From Trametes villosa (lineage: Eukaryota; Basidiomycota; Agaricomycetes; Polyporales; Polyporaceae), in the NCBI GenBank assembly GCA_002964805.2, contig PUDQ02000132.1, positions 23,296 through 87,295 of the forward strand: a stretch of 64,000 bases of DNA, given 5' to 3'. Below, one piece after another: positions 22,320 to 34,398 of this stretch (position 1 is its first letter; the number at the start of each line of letters is the position of its first letter). The notes beneath the pieces were generated by a model. The model was given only the letters and a program-made list of their open reading frames with translations. It ran no database searches and had not been told where the DNA came from. Position numbers and translations under genes: made by a program.

Positions 22320-25300
22320 CTACACGTTGTGATGAGGGGCGGGAACATGGTGGAGTAGCTCGAAGGAGTGGTGGTCAGCGTACTTGTTCACATAGAACGT
22401 GGAGAACTTATCCAGTGCTTCCTCGCTTTTCAGGGTCTCCGATACGTCGCTGCCGAGACTTGACCCAATCAGATGCGCCGCGCGAACGATGTTGTTGAGG
22501 TGTATGACGGAAAGGAGAGGGGTGCGTCCGCGGCCCGGCGGTCGGAGGTAGGAGGGCTCGACGGTCCACATTCCCGTATCTTCGTCAACTTCGTCATGCG
22601 TCCTCCGAAACCAGTGAACCACCGCGCAGGGATAGCGCCGCCGTCTGTATGTGAATGCGAAGAACAGGCGGACGCGAGCCACCTCCATGCCGGAGAGACC
22701 TGGGGCGCCGTTTGCCTTGTTCACGAAGACACAATCGAAGCGCGGGCAGCGTCCCCTCCACGAGGGGTTCGCTCGGATTATCTCCCGGTGCATGCCGCCT
22801 ATCCCGCATGGGTCGCTTGGCGCATAGAATGTCGATGCGGCGGAGTAGTAGGCTGTCAATGGCTCGTCCTCGAAGTGGGGGCATGCGTCGAGAGGCAAGG
22901 ATGCTCCGCTCAAGGCTCCTACCTGGCCGCGATTGAGCTCATGGTAGAGGAAGCGTCGGATGTGTGCGAGAAGGTTGGGTACCGCGAACGCCGTGCTGAG
23001 TTCCTCAACTGTGCTGCCATGAGTCCGTTCTGATTATGCGCCGTCAGATGGCGACCGGGACAGTCTACAGCATCATCATGCTCACGAGGGGTTGTTGCCA
23101 TTGAAGTATACGCCATGACGGTAGGACCCGAGACTGCGCCATCGTCATCAGCAGTCCCAGGGCGCCCCGCTAAGGGGTTCCTCTTCTTCCTGCTTTTCTT
23201 CGCGTGGCGCTTGGCTTCCTCGCGACGTTCCGGGTCTTTTATCGAGTCAATGTCAGCAGCTAGTTTCACGGGTCCTGTATTGTCGTTGCGAGGGGCTCAC
23301 CTAGCATCATGATAGCAGCGTTGAGGCAACTGCCGTGCATCATCCCTCGATCGGTGAAGTCGACTCGAGCAGCCGCCAACTTGTCCAGGCGTTGATTCGT
23401 CATAAGCATCTGTCCAAGTGCTTCGTAGCGGCTTGAGCGGCGCCACGGCTCCTTGACAGCCTTAATATGCTTGGATTCTGTGATAGACGAGCACAGGCCG
23501 TTCGGGGAGCCGAAGTCCCAAATACGATCAACGTAATGGACGCGCGAGTGTTGTCGGGGTAGGGCGAATCCCTCTGAGCGGACCCCGCTGGTGCGGAAGA
23601 ACTCACGGCAATCCGAGAACTGCTGGAGGGCTGCTTCCATCTGCGCGATAGTCTCTTCAGTGTGAGAGTCGCGCCTCACGAGGTAGCAGAACTCTAAGAA
23701 GCTCTTGATCGACTTGACTATGTCAGGAGGGAGAAGGCCGTCGATTGCCGGGAGATAGACCTGTAAAAATTGTCGTGAGGATCGTCAATACCACTAGCCG
23801 ACACGAGAGTAGCCTTTGCAAGTAGTACCTTCATCAACGCCTTCGAATCATCGCCGGTCCACTGTTTGAATCCACGCCCCTCGTGGAAGTGGCGAAGCTT
23901 GGAGAAAGGAGGCACGGTCGCGATGCTTTCCCGGTGCAAGCTATATGAGAACACTTGGACTACATGCGTGCAGAATAACGTACCGCCGGTCAATCTGAGC
24001 TAGAATTTTCGCCGCACCGACATCACCGTGTTCTTGCTTGAGGTATTGCTCGACCCAGGTTACTAGGTGGTCTTTGAACGTTCCCTTAATGAGCTGATGT
24101 AGTATGTCGGGAGCAAGTAGCTCATGTATGTCGGCGCGGGGAAAGTTGTTAGTGAACGGCTGAGGCAAGGGTAGGATGAGTACTGCGTCGCATTGAAGCG
24201 TGCTTCAGAGTCTATTCTAACATACCACAACGTCACCAACAATGCCATACTGCTCCCAGAGCTCGCCGAGCTCAAACTGCTGGACTAGATACTCCGTATG
24301 GTCCCTGCTCCTCGAAAGGCCTCCCCCGTGCTCGATATCGTGCTTCTCCAGCATGCAGCTAAAGGTGCATCAAGAACTGCGATGTAGAACAGTAGATGTA
24401 GCCCGACTTACATTGGGCACCACCCTTGGACGATGCACGCGAGCAGCGCCTGCTCGGGATAATCCGCGATGTACGGTCCGAGCCCGTAGATGACCTTGCG
24501 GAAATGACCGTCCCCGCAACGCACCACGTCCGGCTTCTCCATCCACGGCCGCAGCGGTTGCAGAATACGGCTGAGCGACGTATGGAACAATTGTCGACGA
24601 AACTTGCGGAAACTTGCGTCGTTCGCATCGCGCTTGTTGGCTGAAGAGCCGGTCAATAATCACGGCTGCAAACTTGAGATTGAAAACATATCACTGACTC
24701 TTGGGTATGGCTAGAAAGCCGATCAGGGCTACGGCGTTTCTGTGGGCTCGTCGGACGCCGTTGTGAACGTTCCCGATTGAGCAGTATACGGGGTAATATT
24801 CGTTCTGGCCGGTGGCCACCGAAACCGTGGTCTTATCGCTCCCCAGTATGACGGGAACGAAGGAGGAGTTCTGTGCCGCAGGATCCTCGCTGATGATGTT
24901 CTGTTACACAAATTTTAGCGTGCTCAGCGCGTCTCCCACCGAATGAACACGTACCGCCTGGCGCCAAGCCCATTCGCCGCCCATGAAGTCCTGCAACCTA
25001 CGTTTCGAGTTGTGGTCGAACTCGCGGAAGGGCGCGAAGTCAATCTCGTCTTTGAAATCGGGGTTCTCTATCATACGCCGTACGACGGCGCGAGGGTCCC
25101 GGTAGAAGACGCTGTGTTTGTCGGTCATCCAGGGCGGGGCACCCGAGGCTGGGAGCTCGCCGCTGTACGAGAGCGTGAAACTCTCCCATTTCACGTCGCC
25201 GAGAGGGATGTTGTCGATGGTTTTGTATAGGTCCTCTTGCCCTCGAAAAGGTGGTGAACCGCCATGCTTCAGGAGTGTTGCAGCCCACAGCTCGAGGAGC

Positions 25301-26557
25301 TCGTTGATGTTCCCGGCCGGCATTTGCTCCTTTCTGTACAGGAGATCAGCTAGCTCGAAGGAGACCCTATCCTCGAACGGAGCCCAGTCATCCACACCCT
25401 GTTCCGCAGGAGGCGGCGGAGGCGGAGACCCTGCCGGTAGCGTCTCTCCGTCGGAATTGCAAGGCCTCCCTATGTATGTCAACAGGTAGTTGAGCCTGCG
25501 GCGCGAAGCGGTGTTGTACAAGTATGTCCCACCGTTAATGACAGGGTGCACGTCCCTGCGCCTTGGTTTGCTCCCGCTGGTATGCTGCAGTGAGGGGATA
25601 TCCTCGTTCCGTCTGCGGTGGTCTGATGCTCCCCCGCCTGAGCCTGTGGGCGAAGCAGTGGGCGACTCATAAGCAAGAGGGGATGTTGGGTGCTCGTCGG
25701 ACCCATTGTGCAGCGAGGACGGCGGAGTGGGAGTCCGCAACGGGGCTTCTCCGCGTTGGTGCAGATCGTGTAGAGCTACGCCAAACGGTCAGTCTCGGAG
25801 CATCAAAATGCATACGTGAGGGAACAGACCGGCGGGATTCCCCTTGGCGGCGCTGTCGTACGCTTCGCCTTCTTCCGGCGCACCGTAGTCCAGATCGCCA
25901 GGGTCATAGTAGTAGTCGGGGTCTTCAAAGTCGGTGTCGGTGTCCGAGTCGGAGCTGCTCGAATCCGAGGAGGTGTCCGAGTCGGAGCTGCTTGAATCCG
26001 AGTGAGTGTCGTCGTTGGAGCTGATTTCGGCATGAGCATCGGCGTCGCCACGCGGCTCCATGTCGTCATCTGCGTCAGAGAGATGGTCTGTGTCGCTGTC
26101 GTTCATGTGGGAGTCGATGTCGCCAGATGCGCGAGCCTCGCCTCCGTGGTGAGAAACGCTCCTGTCGATACTCATGCGCTCGTCCCCAGCGTTGTCCGGA
26201 GCGGGGTCGTGTCCAGACTGCTGAATAGAGGGATGTAAGAGTCAGCCCTTCGTAATACCATGACGTTGGTATCGGGCGTGCCGCGGCATAGCATACCTCC
26301 AAGTTCTGACCGCAGTCGGCTGCGGAACCCTCGCCCTCATCGCCCGAGGTCGGGTCAAGCGGTGGAAGATCAGCATCAAACTCGCCGGCGTTGTTCAGAG
26401 GTTCCGAGTCGAGGACAGGGTCCGGAGGTTCTTGGACGGCGTCGTCCAACTCGACGGCGGGCTCCCACCCCGGATGCCAGCGTCGCATATGCTGAGTTAG
26501 GCCCGTCTTGTTCTTCAAATGGCGGTTGCATCCGGGTACCTCGCACCGTAGAGACAT
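22320..26557 (-). CDS. Plavaka-type transposase, multi-exon
   Basis: About ten exons on the minus strand. Exon 1 (26,557-26,297) has a C2H2 finger (CEVPGCNRHLKNKTGLTQHM..H). Exon 2 is acidic/serine-rich. Exon 3 (to about 24,950) carries DWAPFEDRVSFELADLLYRKEQM, LELWAATLLKHGG and APPWMTDKHSVFYRDPRAVVRRM. Then follow FVPVILGSDKTTVSVATGQNEYYP, FRKFRRQLFHTSLSRIL, VIYGLGPYIADYPEQALLAC, FPRADIHELLAPDILHQLIK, FKQWTGDDSKALMKV, GLCSSITESKHIKAVKEPWRRS and a C-terminal domain ending at 22,320. These are hallmarks of the Plavaka group (CACTA-related) of Agaricomycetes. By analogy with CACTA enzymes, D in GSDKT, D in APDILHQ and E in ITESKH are candidate catalytic residues (inference). No stop was found in the exons. 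One junction (about 25.8 kb) needs a GTCTGT donor to keep phase. Confidence 0.8.
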
Positions 26558-27083
26558 GATTGGCGATGAGGAAGAGTGGGAACGCTGTGTAGTTTAGGAA
26601 TGCGCAGGTTTGGGGCTCAAGCTCGATGGCGAGAGAGAAGGGCATCCCTCAGAATATATAGCAGCTGGGAATGCGGTGATTTAAAGGTTCTCAGACACAA
26701 ACTGGACGCAGGAAGGCGTACATTCAACTCCACAGAACACGCTTGTGTGAGCCGCTTGGCAGGCTCCTTGCGAAGCCGCAGTGGAGTGCCCATTTGTGAC
26801 TACACCGTGCCCCGAAACGATGCATACGGAGGGGACCAAAGGCCGAGTAACGCATGTGCGGCGCGCAACGTTGACGTTCGTCCAGCCTTGCGCGGTGCAC
26901 GCTGCCGCGGCGACACCCAACGTAACTGGCATCCGAATACTCGAAGCACTCACCACGTTGAAGACGGACCGCGAGCACGTTTTCGAAGGTTGTAGAGAGT
27001 TCGAAGGTGTGTATTGCGCTGTCACTAGTCCATAATGGGGAGGTCGATTGCGATTGCGTACGCCTGAGGCGCAGCAGAGACCC

Positions 27084-28925
27084 TCAGTTCGCAAGGTTCT
27101 GAAGTTCGGGCCACTTGCTAAACGAGTCTAGACCACGACACCACCGCTCCTCTCCAGTCTGCCCGTACATCGCCCCTGAGGCGAGGAAGGCCTTCTCAGT
27201 CCTAAAACCGCATTCGACGAACAGGAAAAGCCCGCCTGCCGAATATTGAGTGACCGAGAAGCGGCTTTCGTGCGGCTGCACCGCGGTGTTGGAGTGTGCT
27301 AGGAGAGCGGAGGGGATGAGGATGGTGGATCCTGGAGGGAATTCGACGATCATCTCTAGCTCCCAGAGAATGAGGTGCCCGCCGCGCGTGTGATCGAAGG
27401 AGCCCAGGGCGGTGACTGCGCACATGCCTGCGGCGCGATTTTGGAAATCCGTGTGTTTGAATGTCTTGGTTCGGGGTCCCATATTGAACGTTACGCTCCC
27501 GAAGACAGATTTCTTGAAGTTGCGCCGCAGGCCGGGGTTCCAATGCAGCAAGGCACTCAGGTTCTCCGCGTATTCGCCGTGCAGCTTGGGCGCGAACAAG
27601 CGGAACGCGCCTGCATGCCATGAGTACAGAAGCAAGACGGTGAAGCGGGGGAGCAACTTGCCATTCCCGAACCCCGCGATTCTCCGGATAGCGTGGTTTG
27701 CGAGGAGCATATCGACAACCCGCTGTTCACTCTGTAGAAGGTTCCGATTGCACGGCACCTAACGGGCGGGTCCAGACGTTAGCATTACGAATGAGAACTG
27801 AGACGCTTCTACGGTCACTCGCCGTTTGGCCTCTGCCGTAAGAAATCCCCGCAGCAATCACGCTGAACTTGCCCCGCCGGTGCGTCGTCTCCTCACACTC
27901 TTGCCCTAACCGGGTGCGGGCTTGTTCTAGAGCAGCGCAGGCGTTCTGCATGAGAGCGGACCACCCCTTGTCTCTGGGGGCGCCCGCCAACACCCCTATC
28001 ACCCGGTTCTCTCGATCCAGGATGACGTGGGGGGTACTGCTGGGGGTTAGATTCATCCGAGGATCAGACATCACACGACGCACCTTCCATCCCACTCTAT
28101 ATATTGGAATCCGAGCTCCCGCGCCTCCTCTATGGTCAATGTCGTGCCGTCTACTCTGGAGGACTGCGGTCGACTCCCAATGAAACCCGACGGCGCGGCA
28201 GAGACGAGTCCTCCTGAAGTGTTCCTATAAGAGGAACCGCCGCCGTCCCCCTTGAGTCCGAGAACGAGCGATGTCTTTATAGGGACAGCGTCGCTCAGTC
28301 GGGAGAGAGCGACTTGCTTGGGTGCACTCGAGGCTTGGGGCCCTGCCTGAACCTGTTGATCCCTCCAGGCACGACGACGCTCCTTGTAGCGCCGCTTGCT
28401 GCGCTCATCCTTGGTCTCCTTTCGACCAGGGCCTGGCGTCACCAGCGGCGGGCCTCTTTCCCAAGTCCCATGTGCGGGCGTGATTCTGCCTGCTTCCGCA
28501 GCGCACGCGCCCTCTGTGTGGTCCGCGGCGGCAGAACCGACGTCTAGAGCAGACGCGACGGGAGAATCGCGCCGAGGAAATTTGGTGGGAGTGGGACGTG
28601 GGGAGAGCGATCCTCTTGGGTGTTTTTCTGACGCGGGGCGCGAGAGGAGTGCGTCTGTGGAGGGTTCAGCACCAACGGAACGGGAGTGCGTTGGATTCGC
28701 GTGTTGGAGGATGCAGGGGGTGGGCACGGCGACGCTTGCGCCAGCACCGCGCTCGGGGTGCTTGTCGAGGCTGGTGTACGAGGCGGAGGAGATCGCCGAG
28801 GACGCGGTCGAATTAGCATGCAGGGAGGGGTAGCACTGGCGTTCGGCCGGGTAGAGTGGGGTGCACTCGCCCCCGCTGTTACAAGGGGAGGCGGGCGCGC
28901 CGTCGTCGTCTCCAACCCCACGCAT
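27084..28925 (-). CDS. TET/JBP-like 2-oxoglutarate/Fe(II) dioxygenase
   Basis: Predicted 559 residues from four exons on the minus strand: 28,925-28,084, 28,036-27,823, 27,758-27,662 and 27,610-27,084. TET/JBP enzymes oxidise 5-methylcytosine or thymine in DNA using 2-oxoglutarate and Fe(II). Seen: a basic linker (KDERSKRRYKERRRAWRDQ), ILDRENRVIGVLAGAP, RRGKFSVIAAGISYG, IRRIAGFG and the metal site H-x-D (KHTDFQN, about residues 437-439). Then come GGHLILWELEMIVEFPPGS, the second H (LLAHSNT, about 490), an R for 2-oxoglutarate (HESRFSVTQY) and a C-terminal RWCRGLDSFSKWPEL. All catalytic positions are present. Introns 2 and 3 begin GC rather than GT. The frame stays open upstream of the ATG to about 29,030, so the start is uncertain. 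It lies 0.5 kb upstream of the transposase gene, same strand. Confidence 0.78.
27611..27661 (-). other. Second GC-AG intron in the TET/JBP-like gene
   Basis: Donor GCAAGT, acceptor GCATGCAG; 51 bases, phase 1. Removal joins IAGFGN to GAFRLFAPKL, which fits the family. Retention would add 17 in-frame residues. Confidence 0.55.
27759..27822 (-). other. GC-AG intron in the TET/JBP-like gene
   Basis: Donor GCGAGT, branch-like gctaac, acceptor GTTAG; 64 bases, phase 0. The only nearby GT donor (one base into the next codon) gives a frame that stops at once. Confidence 0.55.
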
Positions 28926-30122
28926 GAAGTCCTCGTCTGCGCGCTGTTCCGCCCGCTCTAGAAGGAGCCGCGTGTTGAAGGACAGGGGGGCGCCGAGCGC
29001 AACGACGCCATCGCCCCCGTTACATAGGAGGAAGTTCCTGCGTGAACGTGTCTTATGACACGGATGCTGTCAGTCCTTTCCTTTACCACGCAGGGAGGAC
29101 TTACCGCTCGAAAGGGAGCGTCTGGCGCCGCCGGATGTGCGGCTAAACGTTCGGAAATGGTTTTTATTGTGAGCGCTATGATTTCGCACGGAAGACGCAG
29201 ACGTGCATGATCAACAGATGGCCGGGTCCCAGGGTCGGGTCCGCGAGCCACACCTGCCGATCCATGCGAGTGCTTGAGTGCAAGGTAAACGAACTCACGT
29301 TTGGAGTGGCGTCGGGCCCGAGGGGCGTGCTTGCCCATAGCAGTTGCTGCGTGTGCTGTAGGGACTGCATCGGCGCGCGTTCGTCAGGATATAACCCGTA
29401 AATGCGCCTCAAGGAAGATTCCTTGCAGGCACGCAAAACGTATGGAGATTACGCACTTGCTAGAGCTATCCAACAGGCGCCGTGACGATGCCTTCTGTGA
29501 GCTGTGGGCGCGGCGGCCGTGAACTAGAAGGGAAGATCAGCGGATGACGTACACTGAAGCGAGAAGAGATGTAGGGGGAGGGAGATGTAGGGGGAGGGAG
29601 TTCCTTTGCATTACATGCGGTTTCCGAGGTCGGATCCCAGCGCTGCAAGCCACAAACCCCGTCCGCGGGTCAAGCTGAGAGGCCCACTAACCGCGAGCAG
29701 CCCGGCTTGAAACAAAGACAGCCAAAAACGGGTACTGGTGCGCGAGCTTCTAGCTGAGTGAGCGTTGAGGGCGCGCGCGGTGTTGGTTGGGTGATAAGGG
29801 GGGAGTGATTCTACGCGCCCGTGTTGAGTTCGCGACATTCCGGCGTGCCGTGCCCACAGGGCCAAACACAGGCGAATGGGCGCTTATCCCTTTATGGCCG
29901 TGGTCAAGCCCCACCGTGAGCCTCTCCTCCTATAGGAAACAGCATACGGCGGCGCAATGCTTACCGTCTCAAGCGGGCTGCTGCTGCATCCCTATTCATC
30001 CCCGCGAGCGCCCAACACGTTGTCGGTACTTACGGCGTCACCGTAAGGCGCGCTTCAATTGGGAAGGCTTCGTGCCACAGTGGCAGACCGGCGCCCCGCA
30101 ATTCGCTACCCGTGCCACGTAG
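28926..30122. other. Intergenic region between TET/JBP-like and repeat-protein genes
   Basis: The first 100 bases or so on the minus strand stay open in frame with the TET/JBP-like gene (ALGAPLSFNTRLLLERAEQ) behind a possible acceptor near 29,035, so an extra 5' exon may exist. A short direct duplication 'gatgtagggggaggga' lies at about 29,568-29,600. Nothing else recognised. Confidence 0.4.
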
Positions 30123-30129
30123 TATAAAA
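30123..30129 (+). promoter_or_regulatory. TATA box
   Basis: TATAAAA, 67 bases upstream of the ATG at 30,196. A pyrimidine-rich run follows at 30,131-30,141. Its position rules out the earlier in-frame start at 30,112. Confidence 0.6.
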
Positions 30130-30195
30130 TCCTCTCTCTCCAGATCAATCCTCGCTCACACCTTCAAGTTTTCCCCCATCCTCACGCAAAGCAGG

Positions 30196-31756
30196 ATGCC
30201 CCAGCCCCCTGATATGTCCGTCGCCGAGTCGACGCTCGTCGCTTCGGACGGGCCAGTGTCCACCCCCGAGCCCTCCGTGCCCCAGGCTTCCGCCTCCGAG
30301 CCTCTCGTCGCCGCCGAGTCGACGCTCGTCGCTTCGGATGGGCCAGTTTCCGCCTCTGAGCCATCCGTGCCCGAGACTTCCGCCCCCGAGCCTCTCGTCG
30401 CCTTGGACGGGCCAGGTTCCGCCTCCGAGCCCTCCGTGCCCGAGGCTTCCGCCCCCGAGCCTCTCGTCGCCTTGGACGGGCCAGTTTCCGCCTCCGAGCC
30501 TGTCGTTGCCCCCGAGGCTCTTGTCGCCACTGGAGCCCTCGTCGCCCCCAAGCCTCTCGTCGCCGCTGAGCCCCTCGCCGACGCCGAGCCGACGCTTGTC
30601 GCTTCGGGCGGGCCAGTGTCCACCCCCGAGCCCTCCGTGCCCCAGGCTTCCGCCTCCGAGCCTCTCGTCGCCGCCGCGTCGGTGCTCGTCGCTTCGGATG
30701 GGCCAGTTTCCGCCTCCGAGCCTGTCGTTGCCCCGGAGCCTGTCGTTGCCCCGAAGCCTGTCGTTGCCCCCGAGCCTCTTGTTGCCGCTGGAGCCCTCGT
30801 TGCCCCCGAGCCTCTCGTCGCCACTGAGCCCCTCGCCGATGCCGAGCCCACGATCGTCGCCTCGGACGGGCCAGTGTCCACCACCGAGCCCTCCGTGCCC
30901 CAGGCTTCCGCTCCCGAGCCTCTCGTTGCTCCCCAGCCTCTCGTCTCCGCCGAGACGACGCTCGCCGCCTCGGACGGGCCTGGTTCTCTCCCGGACCAAT
31001 CTTCGGACACAGAGATGGACGACGCCACTGCGCCACCGGATGCGCCCGCTCCGACCCCGCCTACCCAGCAATCTACCCCGCCGAGAAAGCGTCGTCGTCG
31101 ACGGACCTCCTCCCCTGTCACGCGCGAGGCCATTGACGCAGCTCGCGAGAGAGTGCGGGAGAGGAGCATATGCCTAGGGTGGTACACTGCGCAGGACCTT
31201 CAGTGCCGCTTTGCGTTCTATGGGACGACGGAATACATCGCCCTGCAGGAGGAGATTGCGTATCGGAAGGAGCGTGAAGCCCGTGCTAGTGAGTCTCAAG
31301 GTGTCTGTTGTGCAGGACAATACTGACCTTGATCGTGCAGGGGAGAAGGCGAAGGCGGCGGGAGGGGAAGTCAAGAAGGAGGTCGACCTCGACGGTCCTA
31401 CCGAGTCCGACACCGAGTCCGAGTACGAGGTCGAGTTGAGGGCGCGCCGCGCCAAACGGCAAGCCACAGAAAACGCGGTACTCAACACCGATACTGCGAC
31501 GATGGGTGAGGCCGCCTCGGAGGCGGGCCCATCCAGCAAGGTTGACAAGGACTCGCTGGACGTCCAAGGTGCGCCGGGTTCCTCAGGCGAGGCCCGTCAC
31601 GGCACGGCGTCGCCTACCGAGGACGACGTAGTTGCGCCTTACCCTTCGGTATGTATCATTGCATCGTATTCATCTCGAGCTCGACAAACTCATGGTCAGG
31701 ACTTAGGATATGTCCGCGGCTTCCGTCGCCCCGTCCTGTGGCGAAGCGGGCCTTAG
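30196..31756 (+). CDS. Repeat-rich protein with basic nuclear-type motif, unknown function
   Basis: Starts MPQPPDMSV at 30,196, the first ATG after the TATA box. Exon 1 ends at 31,288; a 52-base phase-1 intron follows (31,289-31,340). A second 51-base intron is likely (gtatgtatc...ggtcag, 31,651-31,701). About 270 residues are an imperfect repeat of units such as LVASDGPVS, EPSVPQAS and EPLVAPEPL, acidic and proline-rich. Next comes a basic cluster (PRKRRRRRTSSP), a short globular-looking part (CLGWYTAQDLQCRFAFYGT) and an acidic/basic tail starting EKAKAAGGEVKKEVDLDG. The basic cluster suggests a nuclear location (inference). No family recognised. It lies in the 24 kb element and may be cargo. 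Confidence 0.6.
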
Positions 31757-32347
31757 TACCCAAACGGAGTCGCTCTGAAGGTGCCCGCCTCTAACAGCGC
31801 CGGCAGGGCCTTTCCGCTCCCCTGTGAGTATATGCCTCGATGCTGCCGCGGCCCGCACGGCTTTGCTAACGTACTACTCAAGGCTTCCGAAGTATCTTGA
31901 AATGCTGCAGTTAAATCGCCCCTTTCCCTCGTCTTGTCGCCGTCTTTACGTCTTGATGTACATACAAAAACGCTTGATATTCAATCAGTGCTAGGCTCGA
32001 GTTCACGTATTCCGCGCATAATACAGGCAATGTACTTCACTGTCAGCCGGGGTGGTGGAAACTCAAGACATGCATTCATGTGCCAGGAGCAGTTGATGCT
32101 CGTTGTGCGATATACAAGCAAGATAAGGTACTCGATGCTACTTTTGGACCGCCGCCGCCATACCTACGAGACCCAGAAGGGGCACATTTGTCGCCCTCTC
32201 GAGCCTGCCGACGCTCGAGCCCCATCAACTTGAAGCCCTCCCCCTCTGTTGATACCGTCGATTCGAACAGAGTCGTCTGCCGCGAGAAAGCATAGCCGTT
32301 AAACTCAGGCTCTTCAGAACGCGAGGATCAGGATACTTGCTCACCTG
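31757..32347. other. Gap between repeat-protein and F-box-type genes
   Basis: Convergent gene ends. I see nothing that looks coding or structured beyond likely 3' untranslated regions. Confidence 0.4.
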
Positions 32348-34013
32348 CTAGCCTAGCATCACTATCCAGGGTCCGAGGACGACGGCGTAAGAAGGGAGGT
32401 CAGGGAATGCCCGGCAGAGCAGCACCACAATCGCCTGTCTGGTGACGCCGTGCGCGAAGTAGATGCGATGGACTACCAGGCTCTGAAGCTTGCACTGCTG
32501 GATAGTGGGAAGTGTATACCCGATGAGACTTGTGGGGCATTCGACCGCGGGGAGACTAAGATGGATGAGCAAGGGGCAGAGCTGTACAATACGAGGGAGC
32601 AACGCCATGGTGATGCCGCAGGTCCGCGGTCCCGGGGTGAAAGAGAGGTCGAGGGCCTCGAGGAATGGCCAGGCTGCGCAGAGGGCGAGGAGATCCTTGT
32701 CTCCGAACGCGATGAGGAGGTGGGGAAGATTGATGTTCACAGACGTGAGGTTTTCGAGGCCGATGAGCGAGGATACAAAGGTACCGAACGCCTTCGGATG
32801 GGTGTACCACGCGACTCGAAGGGATACAATACTGACGGAGCGGAGGGTTTGCGCGAAGAGTGGAGTGGTCGCCTCGAAACTGGAGAACAGGGTGCAACTC
32901 CCTTGGATGGCGGAGAAGGCGACGTCCGTGAGCTGCTTGAAGGTGGGCGGGGAAGTGCTCTCGACCCAGCGGCCTTCATCTGCGGAAACAGTGAGCAGGC
33001 CTCCGATTTGCAAAGAGCTAAGTCAGGCTTACCGTTCTTGACGAGGAGTTGGACCGGGATGCGATGGAGGTACCGAAAATACGCCGTGCAGCTCGACTGC
33101 TTGTCCTGAAGAGCGCGGCCACGAGAGGCTATTCTGAAGTCGGAAAGCGATGGGCAGAGGAGGGCGGTCGTCGCGAGGAACCGCTCAGTCCAGTGCGAGA
33201 AGGCTATCCCGCCGTTCGTCTGGTCCTGGAAGGTGATTACTCCAATTTGCAGCGACTCAAGCGTGGGGCTGAGCAGGTACAGAAGGGTATCGTTGCCCAC
33301 CGGGCCTTGGTCCCACATAAGTCGTTGCAGACAGCAAAGAAGCGGGGAGCTGTCCGGGATGAGGGAGGAGAAGAAGGGAAGGAGGCCGAAGTTGTCGAAG
33401 AGAGTGCCGCTTAGATCCGCAGACTTGACCAGGCTGGCGTAGTACAAGAAGCGACCGTAGAAGTCGACGCTTTGAGTGACTCGGTTCACCAAGTCCACAA
33501 TCTCGTCGCTTCTGTAGTCGGAAACGCGTTAGAGGCCGTCAGGAAAGAGCTTCGAATGAGGACGTACTTTTCGGAGTGCTTGAGCACCCTGGCCACCTTT
33601 TCCAGGGGACCGATGGCCGGCGCCTTATCGAGGATGTTCATCAAGTGCCCTAAGCCAGGATTGTCGGCGCACTCGCTCCAAAGGATCGGTGCAGCCACCA
33701 GAAAGAACGTCTTGGTCACGCGCAGATAGTTCGTGAGGTCGTGGCGGTCTTTGATGTCGTAGGTGTCGCGGCGGAACTTGCTGAGGATCTGGAAGACGAA
33801 GTCGTCGCAGTTGAGCACGCGGCGCGCCGACGTTTCTTCTTCGCTTGTGAGCGGAGAGTCGAGCGCCATTGGTTTCGACTCGGGGTCGACGATAATAGCC
33901 GGATGCTGGGTGTTGGTAGTAGCAGGCGGAGGCGGCGCGAAGTAGTACACCCGAGCCACAGCGTCGCGTTTAAAACGCGTGATATGGAACATATGCTCTT
34001 CGTATGCAGACAT
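32348..34013 (-). CDS. F-box/leucine-rich-type protein
   Basis: Minus strand. Exon 1 runs from the ATG at 34,013 (or 33,869) to 33,568; exon 2 33,511-33,033; exon 3 32,979-32,348. Introns are 56 and 53 bases and both keep phase. Near the N-terminus, VLNCDDFVFQILSKFRRD followed by LRVTKTFFLVAAPILWSEC fits the degenerate F-box common in basidiomycetes. The remainder is rich in leucine repeats (LSGTLFDNFGLLPFF, TLESLQIGVITF, LENLTSVNINLPHLL, FLEALDLSFTPG, LLIHLSLPAVECP). Such proteins usually recruit targets to SCF ubiquitin ligases (family knowledge; target unknown). The start between the two ATGs is undecided. Intact frame, located in the 24 kb element. Confidence 0.65.
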
Positions 34014-34398
34014 TCTGCCGTTAATAGCTCGCTTGTTAGCGGACGTCCTTTCGCGAATGCAATTGGCTGACCTTGCGAGGCGAGCCACGGATTCTGCGCA
34101 GGGTGAGGATAGATGTTGGCGGGGGATGAACTCGACAGCGAGGGGAAGAGTGCAAGGTAGGGGAGAGAACTTTGACGTGGTGCCACGATGAGCACGCTGC
34201 ACGCCCCCGGGCGATTGGGACTCCTCCTCCTGGGAAAGCCCGTCGATCCGAAAGGATATTGCGTTTCTCTATGAACGTACAAGGATCAAAACAATAAGCG
34301 CCGTGTAGATTTTAGTCCGGCATGCCCGGGGACGGGCGAGAATTTCAACCTCCACCCCGTCGCAGAACCCACCGCCAACTTCCCCTCGACTCTCTACA

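Noticed and set aside
30145..31187. Minus-strand frames of 284-343 codons opposite the repeat protein
   Set aside because: All three reading frames and both strands stay open because of the DNA repeat. The plus strand is preferred because of the TATA box, the intron phases and the non-repetitive tail.
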